Below are positions 54,514 to 63,621 of a stretch of DNA of 64,000 nt, piece after piece (positions within the stretch are counted from its first letter, which is position 1; the number at the start of each line of letters is the position of its first letter). A model generated the notes under the pieces. That model ran no database searches. It was given only the letters and a program-made list of their open reading frames with translations, and had not been told where the DNA came from. A program made the translations under genes and the position numbers. Origin of the DNA: Candidatus Poribacteria bacterium (GTDB lineage: Bacteria; Poribacteria; WGA-4E; WGA-3G); NCBI GenBank assembly GCA_003635315.1, contig PYJD01000025.1, positions 1 to 64,000 of the forward strand, read 5' to 3'.

Positions 54514-55830
54514 TTGCATTATCTAAAACCGATTATATATCGGCTAACTATTTTCTTTCTAATATTTTTTGTTCAAATATATGCCAATGCAAGCGATTGG
54601 CCAAGTTGGAGAGGTCCAAATCAGGATGGCACATCAACAGAAACTGGACTCGTCTCAAATTGGTCTATAGACGGAGAAAATCTTCTTTGGAAAGCTAATT
54701 TTATTGGTCGTTCAACACCAGTTGTATTGAATGGCAGGGTCTATGTTTTAGGACGTATTGGAAAAGACATTACACAACAGGAACGGATCACATGCTTCAA
54801 TGCTAAAACAGGTGATGAAATTTGGAACTATCAGTTTAACGTCTTTCATACAACTATCACCTTCAATAGGGTTGGATGGACAAGTCCTGTAGCGGATACA
54901 GAAACAGGTAATATATACATACATGGTGTGCAAGGGCTTTTCTTCTGTTTTGATAAAGATGGGAATATAGTCTGGTCACGCTCACTCACAGAAGAGTATG
55001 GACGCATTTCTGGTTATGGCGGTCGTATTCACACACCGATAATTGCTGGGGATCTTGTCGTTGTTAGTTACCTAAATGTAGGATGGGGGAATCAATCTAT
55101 ACCAAGACACCGTTATTTTGCATTTGATAAAAGATCAGGTGATCTTATCTGGGTGTCAACACCCGGCGGCAGACCCCTTGATACAACTTACTCAACACCT
55201 GTCGTTGTTGATATCAACGGGCAAATGCTTATCATCGGTGGAAATGCTGATGGCAGTATCTATGCAATGAAACAGACAACCGGTGAAATGGTATGGGGTT
55301 TTAAACTCAGTAAACGAGGAATCAATACCTCTGTTATAGTTGCTGGCACAAAGGTGTATGCTACACATAGTGAAGAAAACTTTGATAGCACTGAAATGGG
55401 TCGGGTCGTCTGTATTGATGCTACAGGGACTGGAGATATTACGAAAACCCATGAAGTATGGCGTTATGATGCTGTTAATGTTGGATATGCATCCCCAACC
55501 GTTAAAGATGGGAAGTTATATGTGGTAGATAATTCCGCTAATATGTACTGTTTGAACGCTGATAATGGTGAGCTTATATGGGAACATAGTGTCGGTACAG
55601 TTGGTAAAGGATCACCAGTTTGGGCTGATGGGAAGTTATTCGTTACTGAGGTTAATGGGAAGTTTCATATTCTACAACCCGGTGCAAGTCAGTGTGAATC
55701 GCTCAATGTACAGGAAATCACCCGAGAAGAAGATGATCACTTTGTAGAAATCTTCGGATCACCAGCAATCTCAGATGGTCGTATCTATTTCACCACAGAA
55801 GAGCATATCTACTGTATAGGGAGAGAATAA
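54514..55830 (+). CDS. Secreted PQQ-like beta-propeller protein
   Basis: The 438-aa protein has a signal peptide, then SDWPSWRGPNQDGTS, a typical start of secreted PQQ_2 propellers in environmental bacteria. Blades follow: CFNAKTGDEIWNYQF, CFDKDGNIVWSRSL, AFDKRSGDLIWVS, CLNADNGELIWEHSV. PQQ_2 repeats build a structural eight-blade fold and do not by themselves show cofactor use. Translation starts at TTG, after a very good AGGAGG site. Its stop overlaps the next ATG by one base (TAATG). Confidence 0.88.
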   Translation: MHYLKPIIYRLTIFFLIFFVQIYANASDWPSWRGPNQDGTSTETGLVSNWSIDGENLLWKANFIGRSTPVVLNGRVYVLGRIGKDITQQERITCFNAKTGDEIWNYQFNVFHTTITFNRVGWTSPVADTETGNIYIHGVQGLFFCFDKDGNIVWSRSLTEEYGRISGYGGRIHTPIIAGDLVVVSYLNVGWGNQSIPRHRYFAFDKRSGDLIWVSTPGGRPLDTTYSTPVVVDINGQMLIIGGNADGSIYAMKQTTGEMVWGFKLSKRGINTSVIVAGTKVYATHSEENFDSTEMGRVVCIDATGTGDITKTHEVWRYDAVNVGYASPTVKDGKLYVVDNSANMYCLNADNGELIWEHSVGTVGKGSPVWADGKLFVTEVNGKFHILQPGASQCESLNVQEITREEDDHFVEIFGSPAISDGRIYFTTEEHIYCIGRE

Positions 55831-56783
55831 TGAAAAGTATAAACTATGGAATCAGTAAAAAGTATCTTATAATATTATCCTTTCTGCTGTGCATTATATT
55901 ATCTATCAGTGTTCTTATAAGTGGATGTGCAAGCAAAAAGATGGCAGTACCAAAATTGAGTACAGAACCTGCATCTGAACTTCTTCTTACACCTGCAGAA
56001 ACGACAACTACAGGTGAACCTGTTGAACTCACTGTTATCGGTTATGATGAAAACGGGAAACAGACAAGTGCTATTGGACATCTGGAGTGGAATCTAAATA
56101 CATTAATGGGTAGTCTTGAAGAAAATATATTCACCCCGGATATTAGTAAAGGGGCACAAGCCGGATCTATCTCCATCCAATCTGGTGAAATGAAGGCTGA
56201 AGCACGAATTCGCGTCATTCCACCTTTACCATGGAGTGAAGATTTTGAAAATGTCGAAATTGATAAAGTCCCGACACATTGGATCAGTGCTACTGGGAAG
56301 TATTTCGTAAAAGAAAAAGATGGGAACAAGGTTTTGGTCAAAACACCCGTACAACGCGGATTAGATAAGTCAAATGTATATATCGGACCTCCTACAATGG
56401 ATGACTACCAGATACAAATTGATGTAATGGGAACAAGAGACAAACGCAGAGTGCCAGATATGGGGTTAATTGCTAATCGATATACATTAGATATGCAGGG
56501 TAGACAACAACGCCTGCAAATACGGTCTTGGGCATCTGATCTGCGAATGGCAAAAACCATTCCCTTCTCATGGGAGACCGATGTCTGGTATACAATGAAA
56601 ATGAAGGTCGAAATAAACGACGATAAAGCTTCGATTTATGGAAAAGTTTGGCGGACAGGGGACGATGAACCTGATGAGTGGACGATTAAAACTGAAGACC
56701 CCTTGCCAAATAGAGAAGGAAGTCCCGGCATCTACGCTTACTCCGTTTCCGAAATCTATTACGATAATCTAAAGGTATGGTGA
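55830..56783 (+). CDS. Lipoprotein of the PQQ-propeller operon
   Basis: The 317-aa lipoprotein (lipobox LISGCAS, Cys near residue 33) has a short Ig-like segment (GEPVELTVIGYDENGK, LEWNLNTLMGSLEENIFTP). A C-terminal concanavalin-like/DUF1080-type part follows (LPWSEDFENVEIDKVPTHW ... YQIQIDVMGTRD ... WYTMKMKVEIN). It is squeezed between two PQQ propeller genes, with a 1-bp overlap and a 3-bp gap, so all three should be made together. A surface complex for glycan or metabolite handling is a reasonable guess. Confidence 0.78.
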   Translation: MKSINYGISKKYLIILSFLLCIILSISVLISGCASKKMAVPKLSTEPASELLLTPAETTTTGEPVELTVIGYDENGKQTSAIGHLEWNLNTLMGSLEENIFTPDISKGAQAGSISIQSGEMKAEARIRVIPPLPWSEDFENVEIDKVPTHWISATGKYFVKEKDGNKVLVKTPVQRGLDKSNVYIGPPTMDDYQIQIDVMGTRDKRRVPDMGLIANRYTLDMQGRQQRLQIRSWASDLRMAKTIPFSWETDVWYTMKMKVEINDDKASIYGKVWRTGDDEPDEWTIKTEDPLPNREGSPGIYAYSVSEIYYDNLKVW

Positions 56784-56786
56784 TAA

Positions 56787-58310
56787 ATGATTTTAGAATT
56801 CAGAAGCGGTAAAAGAAATACCGCACAATTTACAAATATTATAAAGTATACGCTTCATTCTATTAAGTACATGATAGTTTTCCTATGTACTCTCATTCTT
56901 AGTATTTCTCCACAAAATAGTCATGCCGATGCACATTCAGCTGAAGAAAAAGAGATAGCATTATGGGGCGGATCACTAAGCCGTAATATGGTGTCAGACG
57001 AGAGGAATATCCTATCAAGTTGGAATTATGAAACTGGGGAAAACATAAAATGGACTGCAGAACTCGGCTCACAAAGTTATGCCGGACCACTCATTATAGG
57101 TGGAAAAGTATTCGTTGGGACGAATAATGAAGCATTACTGAATCCAAAATTGACTGGAGATCGTGGGAATATCGTCGCGTTTAATGTCTCTAATGGTGAA
57201 TTTCTGTGGCAAATCACACACACTAAACTTCCTGCAGGAAGGGTTAATGATTGGCCACTGCAAGGCATCTGTTCTACACCATATATTGAAGGGGATAGAC
57301 TCTATTATATCTCTAATCGATGTGAAGTGGTTTGTATTGATACTGAAGGTTTCCTTGATGGAGAAAATGATGGTCCTTATACTGAGGAATCTGAAAATAC
57401 TGATATAGATGGAGATATCATCTGGATCTACGATATGATGGATGAGTTAGATGTCTTCCCTCATAACTTAGCGACATGTTCACCACTTGCTGTTGGCGAT
57501 CTGTTGTTTTTAGAGACAAGTAATGGCGTTGATGAAACACATCTCCACATACCTGTTCCTGATGCTCCCAGTTTTATCGCATTGAATAAAAATACTGGGG
57601 AACTTGTGTGGGAAGACGCATCACCAGGTGAGAATATCTTGCACGGTCAATGGTCAAATCCTGCATACGGTGTAATAAATGGTGTTCCTCAAGTTATTAT
57701 TCCTGGCGGTGATGGTTGGGTATATTCCTTTGAACCTGAAACTGGGAACATTATCTGGAAGTTTGATTGTAATCCAAAAGATTCTGAATGGGAACTGGGT
57801 GGTCGCGGAACACGCAATAATATCATCTCTACGCCTGTTGTTTTTGATGATAAAGTCTACTTAGCTGTCGGACAAGATCCTGAGCATGGCGAAGGTGTCG
57901 GTCATCTATGGTGTATTGATGCTTCTCAAAAAGGTGATATTACCTCTACTGCAGCAGTATGGCACTTCGGTAATGAACAGTTTAATCGCACAATGTCAAC
58001 TGTAGCCATCCATGAAGGACTCCTATACATTTCTGATCTAAGTGGTTTCATATACTGTTTAGATGTAAAAACTGGAGACTTATACTGGACTCATGATACC
58101 TTCGCAGCTATTTGGGGATCACCTTATGTTGTTGATGGAAAAGTCTACCTGGGAACTGAGGATGGGGATGTAATCATCTTGAAAACAGGTAAGACAAAGG
58201 AAGTAATAAATCAGATTAATATGGGGAGTGCAGTATATACTACACCCGTTGCAAAAGATGGGGTGCTATACATTGTAACCCGGAATCGATTGTTTGCTAT
58301 AGCTGAATAG
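56787..58310 (+). CDS. Secreted PQQ-like beta-propeller protein, third gene of operon
   Basis: The 507-aa protein has an N-terminal hydrophobic signal (about residues 26-47, MIVFLCTLILSIS), then PQQ_2 blades: WTAELGSQSYAGPLIIGG, LNKNTGELVWEDAS, SFEPETGNIIWKFD, LDVKTGDLYWTHDTFAAIWGSP, ILKTGKTKEVI. The first 25 residues precede the signal, so the real start could be the Met at 56871. Propellers of this type serve as binding domains. Whether it binds PQQ cannot be told. Confidence 0.82.
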   Translation: MILEFRSGKRNTAQFTNIIKYTLHSIKYMIVFLCTLILSISPQNSHADAHSAEEKEIALWGGSLSRNMVSDERNILSSWNYETGENIKWTAELGSQSYAGPLIIGGKVFVGTNNEALLNPKLTGDRGNIVAFNVSNGEFLWQITHTKLPAGRVNDWPLQGICSTPYIEGDRLYYISNRCEVVCIDTEGFLDGENDGPYTEESENTDIDGDIIWIYDMMDELDVFPHNLATCSPLAVGDLLFLETSNGVDETHLHIPVPDAPSFIALNKNTGELVWEDASPGENILHGQWSNPAYGVINGVPQVIIPGGDGWVYSFEPETGNIIWKFDCNPKDSEWELGGRGTRNNIISTPVVFDDKVYLAVGQDPEHGEGVGHLWCIDASQKGDITSTAAVWHFGNEQFNRTMSTVAIHEGLLYISDLSGFIYCLDVKTGDLYWTHDTFAAIWGSPYVVDGKVYLGTEDGDVIILKTGKTKEVINQINMGSAVYTTPVAKDGVLYIVTRNRLFAIAE

Positions 58311-58503
58311 CTTAACTAATTTCTAAGTTCAAATTATTGGTAATTTAACTGAATACTCTTGATAGAATTATCCCTGAAATCTGCCGAATGCATTCCATGC
58401 ATTCGGCGTTGATTTGAAACTTACCGATTATTGACGCTATTGGTTATGTAAACACCACATTCATTCTGTTCAGATAAGGATTTACACTACATAAGATTTA
58501 TAG

Positions 58504-59577
58504 ATGAAGATTACAGAAAAAATAAAAAATGCTCGTACCACATTGGACGAACATGTTCGCGAAATTGTAAACTGGCATTTTAGTCCAGAAACTGGTTGTC
58601 CATTCTGGTTAGAATATGCAGAAAAATTAGATTTTGACCCACGTAAAGAAATTGCTGGGTATGACGACTTAAAATGTTTAGGGCATTTTGAGGATGAATG
58701 GCTTCGAGGTGGACCAATCCGCAGGTGGGTGCCTAAAGCCTATGAAAACGAACCCGTATACGTTTTTGAAACAGGTGGGTCAACAGGTATTCCAAAATCA
58801 CGAATTAGTGTCCAAGATTTTCAAATTGACTATGAGATTTTTAGTCAAACACTTTCTGAGGAAAGTTTCCCTAAGGGAAGTGATTGGTTGATGTTAGGTC
58901 CCACAGGTCCAAGACGTCTGCGTTTAGCTGTCGAACATCTTGCGCAACATCGTGGTGGAATCTGTTTCCTCGTTGATCTTGATCCTCGGTGGGTTAACCA
59001 ACTTGTTCGTTATGGTAAGAATGAAGAGTTAGACGCATATAAAAACCACGTTATATCCCAAGCATTAAATGTACTGAAAGCACATGATAATGTGCAATGT
59101 CTTTTTACAACCCCTAAGCTCCTTGAGGCATTGTGTGAAAAAATTTCTTTACAGAAAGTCGGAATAAAAGGGATTTTCTGTGGTGGAACTGAGATGGACG
59201 CACAGTTTCATCGTTTCGCACGTGAAGAACTTGTTCCGGGTATAGACTTCATTCCAACCTATGGTAATACACTTATGGGATTGGCAACATGTAAACCATT
59301 CGATCCTGCAGATAACTACACGATTGTTTATTATCCGCCACAACCACGGGCTGTTATAGAACTTGTCAATCCTGATAATCCAGATCAAAAAGTTGATTAT
59401 GGAGAAACGGGTCGTGTCATGCTGACGACTCTGACAAAAGAATTCTTTGTGCCACGTTTTCTTGAAAGGGATGAGGCAGAACGAGCAAAACCTATCCTTC
59501 AATATCCGTGGGATGGTGTTGAAAACCTACGGCTACTCACCGAACTACAGGAGAGTGTGGTTGTAGGTGTTTATTAA
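58504..59577 (+). CDS. AMP-binding enzyme, LuxE/phenylacetate-CoA ligase-like
   Basis: The 357-aa protein has FETGGSTGIPKSR (residues 89-101), the ATP-binding loop of adenylate-forming enzymes, then GGTEMD and TYGNTLMG (motif near 250). It lacks the C-terminal ~100-residue cap found in full acyl-CoA ligases, so by size it resembles acyl-protein synthetase LuxE. An ALDH/acyl reductase and an alcohol dehydrogenase follow, so the likely first step is activation of a carboxylate to an acyl-AMP. Substrate unknown. Confidence 0.72.
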   Translation: MKITEKIKNARTTLDEHVREIVNWHFSPETGCPFWLEYAEKLDFDPRKEIAGYDDLKCLGHFEDEWLRGGPIRRWVPKAYENEPVYVFETGGSTGIPKSRISVQDFQIDYEIFSQTLSEESFPKGSDWLMLGPTGPRRLRLAVEHLAQHRGGICFLVDLDPRWVNQLVRYGKNEELDAYKNHVISQALNVLKAHDNVQCLFTTPKLLEALCEKISLQKVGIKGIFCGGTEMDAQFHRFAREELVPGIDFIPTYGNTLMGLATCKPFDPADNYTIVYYPPQPRAVIELVNPDNPDQKVDYGETGRVMLTTLTKEFFVPRFLERDEAERAKPILQYPWDGVENLRLLTELQESVVVGVY

Positions 59578-59657
59578 CAAGACAATTTAGGACATAATTA
59601 CCTAATTGCAACTTGCACTTAGCAGGTATTGTGATGATTAATGGAGATACAACTGAT

Positions 59658-60356
59658 ATGTCAATAAAAATCGAGAAAGTTTTTCGCTCACCTTATGCGG
59701 TACCAAACGGTTTACAGGTCACTAATGAAGGTTTATGGTTAGTCGACCAAATCACAGATAGAGTCATGTTAGTAGAAATCACATGTGATCACGAATACCA
59801 TGTCCCAAAACATATACGGGATATTCCAAGCGAATCTTCAAATACAAGCGGCATGGCTTATGGTGATGGGGCACTCTGGTTAGCTGCTAATGGTTCAGGG
59901 GATCGGTGGCGAGAAATCCGTGATACTGATGCTAAACCGGGAGACGGTGAAATCTTTCAAGTAGATCCAAATACTGGTGAAACTTTGGGACGGTTTCCTG
60001 TACCAGATGGGGGTGGTACACACGGGGTCGAATATGACAATTTTGATAATGGACACCTCTGGGTACAAACCCTAAAAAACCAAGTAATCCATAAGGTAAA
60101 AATATCTGACTGGTCAATTCAACATACTTTACCATTACCTTACGGTAGAGCACACGGAACCGTTCGTGTAGAAGATGGACTCTGGGTCGTTCACACATCC
60201 GATCGGGTTATTGTCAAACTTGATCTGAATGACGGGAAAATCCTTGACAAAATTGAGGTCGGAGAAGAGTATCCTGAACCACACGGATTATCTATCTACG
60301 GGGATGATTTCCTTTATTGTGATGCATCCTCAGGATGGGTCGCACAAATTAGTTAA
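59658..60356 (+). CDS. Beta-propeller (SMP-30/NHL-like) protein
   Basis: The 232-aa product has repeats of the form NGLQVTNEGLWLVDQITDRV, GMAYGDGALWLAANG, HLWVQTLKNQVIHKV, GLWVVHTSDRVIVKLD, HGLSIYGDDFLYCDASS, typical of a six-blade propeller such as lactonases or NHL domains. No signal peptide, so cytosolic. I favour ATG 59658 (GGAG upstream) over a start at 59613. It may be a hydrolase or a binding protein for the pathway made by its neighbours. Confidence 0.7.
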   Translation: MSIKIEKVFRSPYAVPNGLQVTNEGLWLVDQITDRVMLVEITCDHEYHVPKHIRDIPSESSNTSGMAYGDGALWLAANGSGDRWREIRDTDAKPGDGEIFQVDPNTGETLGRFPVPDGGGTHGVEYDNFDNGHLWVQTLKNQVIHKVKISDWSIQHTLPLPYGRAHGTVRVEDGLWVVHTSDRVIVKLDLNDGKILDKIEVGEEYPEPHGLSIYGDDFLYCDASSGWVAQIS

Positions 60357-60392
60357 TAAGAAAACACATTGACCATGGAATCATAATAACCA

Positions 60393-61811
60393 ATGCAACA
60401 TATCCCAATTTTACGCGCAGGGCGTACATACAGAAGTCTAAATACCGTAACGGTTCCTCATATCAAAACGGGTGAACCATTAGTTGATGTTAGTCAAGCT
60501 AATCGCGGTCTAATTGCGAAAGATCTAATTGATATACCCCTTCATCAGCAAACCCTAAAACAATTTTCTGTGAAGGGATTGGTGTCTATCTGTAAAGACG
60601 CTGCACGGCATTTTACTTCTTCCGATTTGCCACTTGATGATACTATCCAATCTCCAGAAGTTTATATCAAACAGCTTTCGGGTACAACGGGTATGCCAGA
60701 GGCACTTTGTAGACAGAATATGGAGAAAATTCGGGGTGTCTTAGAAAACATTGATGTCGTTTTAGATGGACTAACTCGAGGATTAGATCTTAAAATACTT
60801 GATGATGGGTGGGGAAAACAGAATGGACGAATCCTTAGTTATGTGTGTGAGACAAACTCCCTCGGAGCAATTTTACCCAGTAATTCTCCGGGTGTCCATT
60901 CACTATGGATTCCTGCTTTTGCATTGAAAGTTCCACTTGTTTTGAAGCCTGGTCGTGAAGAACCATGGACACCATATCGTATTGCACAAGCCTTCATAGC
61001 TGCTGGTGCACCTATGGAAGCATTTAGTTTTTATCCAACAGATTATTCTGGAGCAAATGAAATCCTGGTTCGAACTGGTAGGTCAATGTTATTTGGTGGC
61101 GGTTCTACTGTTGCTCCTTGGGTAAATGATCCACGTGTCGAAATACATGGACCTGGTAGAAGTAAAATCATCATACATCAGGATACAATATCGAATATCG
61201 GAGATTATCTTGATCTCATTGTAGAATCGGTATCAAAAAACGGTGGCAGATCTTGCATTAATGCATCTGGTGTATGGGTAACAGCACAGGGTAGAGATAC
61301 AGCCGAAGCCATTACTGAACGACTATCACAAATACAACCGAAACCACTCGACCATCCTGAAGCTGGTATCGCTGCATGGGCAAATCCAAAAGCTGCACAC
61401 GGTATTTCATCACTTATTGACAGACAGATAAAACAACCCGGCGCGGTAGAATTAACAAAAGGTGATCGAGTTGTTGAATTAGATGGATGTACTTTCCTCA
61501 GACCCACAGTTATATGGTGTGAAGATTCTGAACATCCATTAGCAAATACTGAATTTCCATTCCCTTTTGTTAGTATCAGCGAAGTTCCAGTTTCACAGCT
61601 TGTAGAATCCATTGGTGAAACATTAGTTGCTACAGTTATTACTGATAACACACGACTAATTCAAGAACTGTTGGAAACACCATTAATTGACAGATTGAAC
61701 ATTGGTCCAATTCCAACAAACCAGATTTCATGGGATAGTCCCCATGAAGGAAATCTGTTTGAACATTTATATCGACAACGCGCTTTTCAACAGGACAAAT
61801 TGCTTAAATGA
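60393..61811 (+). CDS. Aldehyde dehydrogenase/acyl reductase family protein
   Basis: The 472-aa protein resembles ALDH-superfamily enzymes, in particular acyl-reducing ones (LuxC-like). It has SNSPGVHSLWIPAFALKVPLVLKPG, SMLFGGGSTVAPW for NAD binding, and NGGRSCINASG with catalytic C288. Between an adenylating enzyme and an alcohol dehydrogenase it most likely reduces an activated acyl group to the aldehyde. Oxidation in the other direction cannot be excluded. The first ~130 residues are not recognisable. Confidence 0.75.
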   Translation: MQHIPILRAGRTYRSLNTVTVPHIKTGEPLVDVSQANRGLIAKDLIDIPLHQQTLKQFSVKGLVSICKDAARHFTSSDLPLDDTIQSPEVYIKQLSGTTGMPEALCRQNMEKIRGVLENIDVVLDGLTRGLDLKILDDGWGKQNGRILSYVCETNSLGAILPSNSPGVHSLWIPAFALKVPLVLKPGREEPWTPYRIAQAFIAAGAPMEAFSFYPTDYSGANEILVRTGRSMLFGGGSTVAPWVNDPRVEIHGPGRSKIIIHQDTISNIGDYLDLIVESVSKNGGRSCINASGVWVTAQGRDTAEAITERLSQIQPKPLDHPEAGIAAWANPKAAHGISSLIDRQIKQPGAVELTKGDRVVELDGCTFLRPTVIWCEDSEHPLANTEFPFPFVSISEVPVSQLVESIGETLVATVITDNTRLIQELLETPLIDRLNIGPIPTNQISWDSPHEGNLFEHLYRQRAFQQDKLLK

Positions 61812-61962
61812 AGCTATTTGTAGAGGAATTAAATGAAAATACTACCTTTATCACAAAAGCTTTGGAGTAAAATACCAGTATTCTAATCTGTTGATCATGA
61901 TAGACCATTCAGATTCTAATGTTTGCCTTTTGTAGATTGTCCTATATTAGGTCCTCTTAGTT

Positions 61963-63468
61963 ATGACTGATAATCCAAATATTATTCTCATCTACGCAGA
62001 CGATCTTGGTCGCGGTATGCTAAGTTGTTATGGACAACGCCACTTTGAGACACCAAATATTGACCGTCTCGCCAATGAAGGTATGCGATTTAACCACGCA
62101 TACGGATGTGCTTTTTGTGCGCCATCCCGAGCAAGTATGCTAACAGGTCTACACGATTGCCATAAAGGTACATGGACATATACAAAAGGCGGAATATATA
62201 AAAATATCAGTTCGGGTAAAATGGAATACAGTGAGATAACAGAACTCATCCATACAACTGGACTTCAGGCGACTGATGGGGATGTGTTTTTGCCACAGAT
62301 GCCTGAAGAAGCAGGTTATTATACGGGTCAAATTGGAAAACTGGAATGGGGGTTTGCTACAACTGGGGATCGTATCCGCAGACATGGATGGAAGTATCAC
62401 TACGGATACTATGACCATCAACGTTGTCACGGGTTTTACCCTCCTTTCCTATTTGATAATGGCGATATCACTGAGATCAAAGGGAATACACATGCAGATT
62501 GTGGGAAACACCAAAATATAGAATCCGATGAGAATTTAGAACACCGTAGAAATCGGAAAGGAAAAGCTGTATATTCTCAGGATATTTTCAATGAAAAGAT
62601 TATACAGTTCATACGAAACCACAAAGATAAACCTTTCTTCTTATATCATCCTTCCCAACTACCACACGGTCCGATTGCAATACCTGAAATTCATCCTGCA
62701 GTAAAACAGTCATCAGAATTGACTACTTATGAAAAAGAATATGCATCAATGATTTTAAAACTGGATGAAACCGTGGGGATTATCCTTGATGAACTTCAAC
62801 GGCTTGGGATAGATGACCGGACTATGATTATTTTTTGTTCAGATAATGGGCATGAGGTTTATGCAAAACAGGTAGGACGAACTACTGGACGAAATAAGAG
62901 TCTGGATAACGAACAATTCGATGATATTACAACTAAATTCTACTCAGAGACCGGCGGGGATGTATTCAATGGAAATGATGGTATGGGTGGACTAAAGTTC
63001 TCAAGTTGGGAAGGGGGTACACGTATCCCATACATTGTCCGATATCCAGAATACATTCCAGAAGATACAGAATCTAATCAGATGATTACAAACTATGATG
63101 TCATGCCAACCATTGCTGATCTACTTGGGATGAATATACCAGATGGAAAAGATGGTGTGTCATTTTTACCAACTCTGTTTCAACAATCAGAACAGCAACA
63201 AAGTAGGGAATGGATTGTCTATGCTTCTCGACTTGGTCCTGCCTTGGTAACATCTGATGGATGGAAATGTCGTTATATCAACAAGAATAATACTTTCCAG
63301 TTATATTATATCAAAGAAGATTATCGGGAGGAACAGGATCTGTCATCAGATTATCCTGATCTTGTAGAAAGGTTGAGTGGTTGGTTACTCAATGCATGTG
63401 ATGGAGATTATCACCATGGGACACCACACGCACATCTTACTGAATATCCAACGAAAAACTTAACGTAA
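61963..63468 (+). CDS. Formylglycine-dependent sulfatase
   Basis: The 501-aa type I sulfatase opens NIILIYADDLGRGMLSCYG with metal ligands D13 and D14, has CAPSRASMLTG with the Cys (C52) that becomes formylglycine, and GTRIPYIVRYPEY and MPTIADLLG later. It hydrolyses sulfate esters of glycans or small molecules. No signal peptide is seen, so action may be cytosolic or periplasmic by another route. No formylglycine-generating enzyme is in the window. Its stop codon TAA is the first three bases of the family B element that follows. Confidence 0.92.
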   Translation: MTDNPNIILIYADDLGRGMLSCYGQRHFETPNIDRLANEGMRFNHAYGCAFCAPSRASMLTGLHDCHKGTWTYTKGGIYKNISSGKMEYSEITELIHTTGLQATDGDVFLPQMPEEAGYYTGQIGKLEWGFATTGDRIRRHGWKYHYGYYDHQRCHGFYPPFLFDNGDITEIKGNTHADCGKHQNIESDENLEHRRNRKGKAVYSQDIFNEKIIQFIRNHKDKPFFLYHPSQLPHGPIAIPEIHPAVKQSSELTTYEKEYASMILKLDETVGIILDELQRLGIDDRTMIIFCSDNGHEVYAKQVGRTTGRNKSLDNEQFDDITTKFYSETGGDVFNGNDGMGGLKFSSWEGGTRIPYIVRYPEYIPEDTESNQMITNYDVMPTIADLLGMNIPDGKDGVSFLPTLFQQSEQQQSREWIVYASRLGPALVTSDGWKCRYINKNNTFQLYYIKEDYREEQDLSSDYPDLVERLSGWLLNACDGDYHHGTPHAHLTEYPTKNLT

Positions 63469-63584
63469 TACCATTTCTATTTGATTATATGCCATTATAT
63501 CACACTCTCCTCTGTAGGAGGGAACTCCGATTCCCGATTTTCTTTACAACGGTTAATGGAAAAACAATTATTAGAAATGATATA
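63466..63584. repeat. Miniature inverted-repeat element, family B, copy 3
   Basis: Begins TAATACCATTTCTATTTG and ends TTAGAAATGATATA, with GTAGGAGGGAACTCCGATTC near 63516 and TTTACAACGGTTAATGGAAA inside. Its first three bases are the sulfatase stop codon. It lies 38 bp upstream of the alcohol dehydrogenase gene and may hold part of the promoter. Confidence 0.7.
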
Positions 63585-63621
63585 ATATTGAAATACTGGA
63601 ATTATTCAACAAAGAGTTTTC

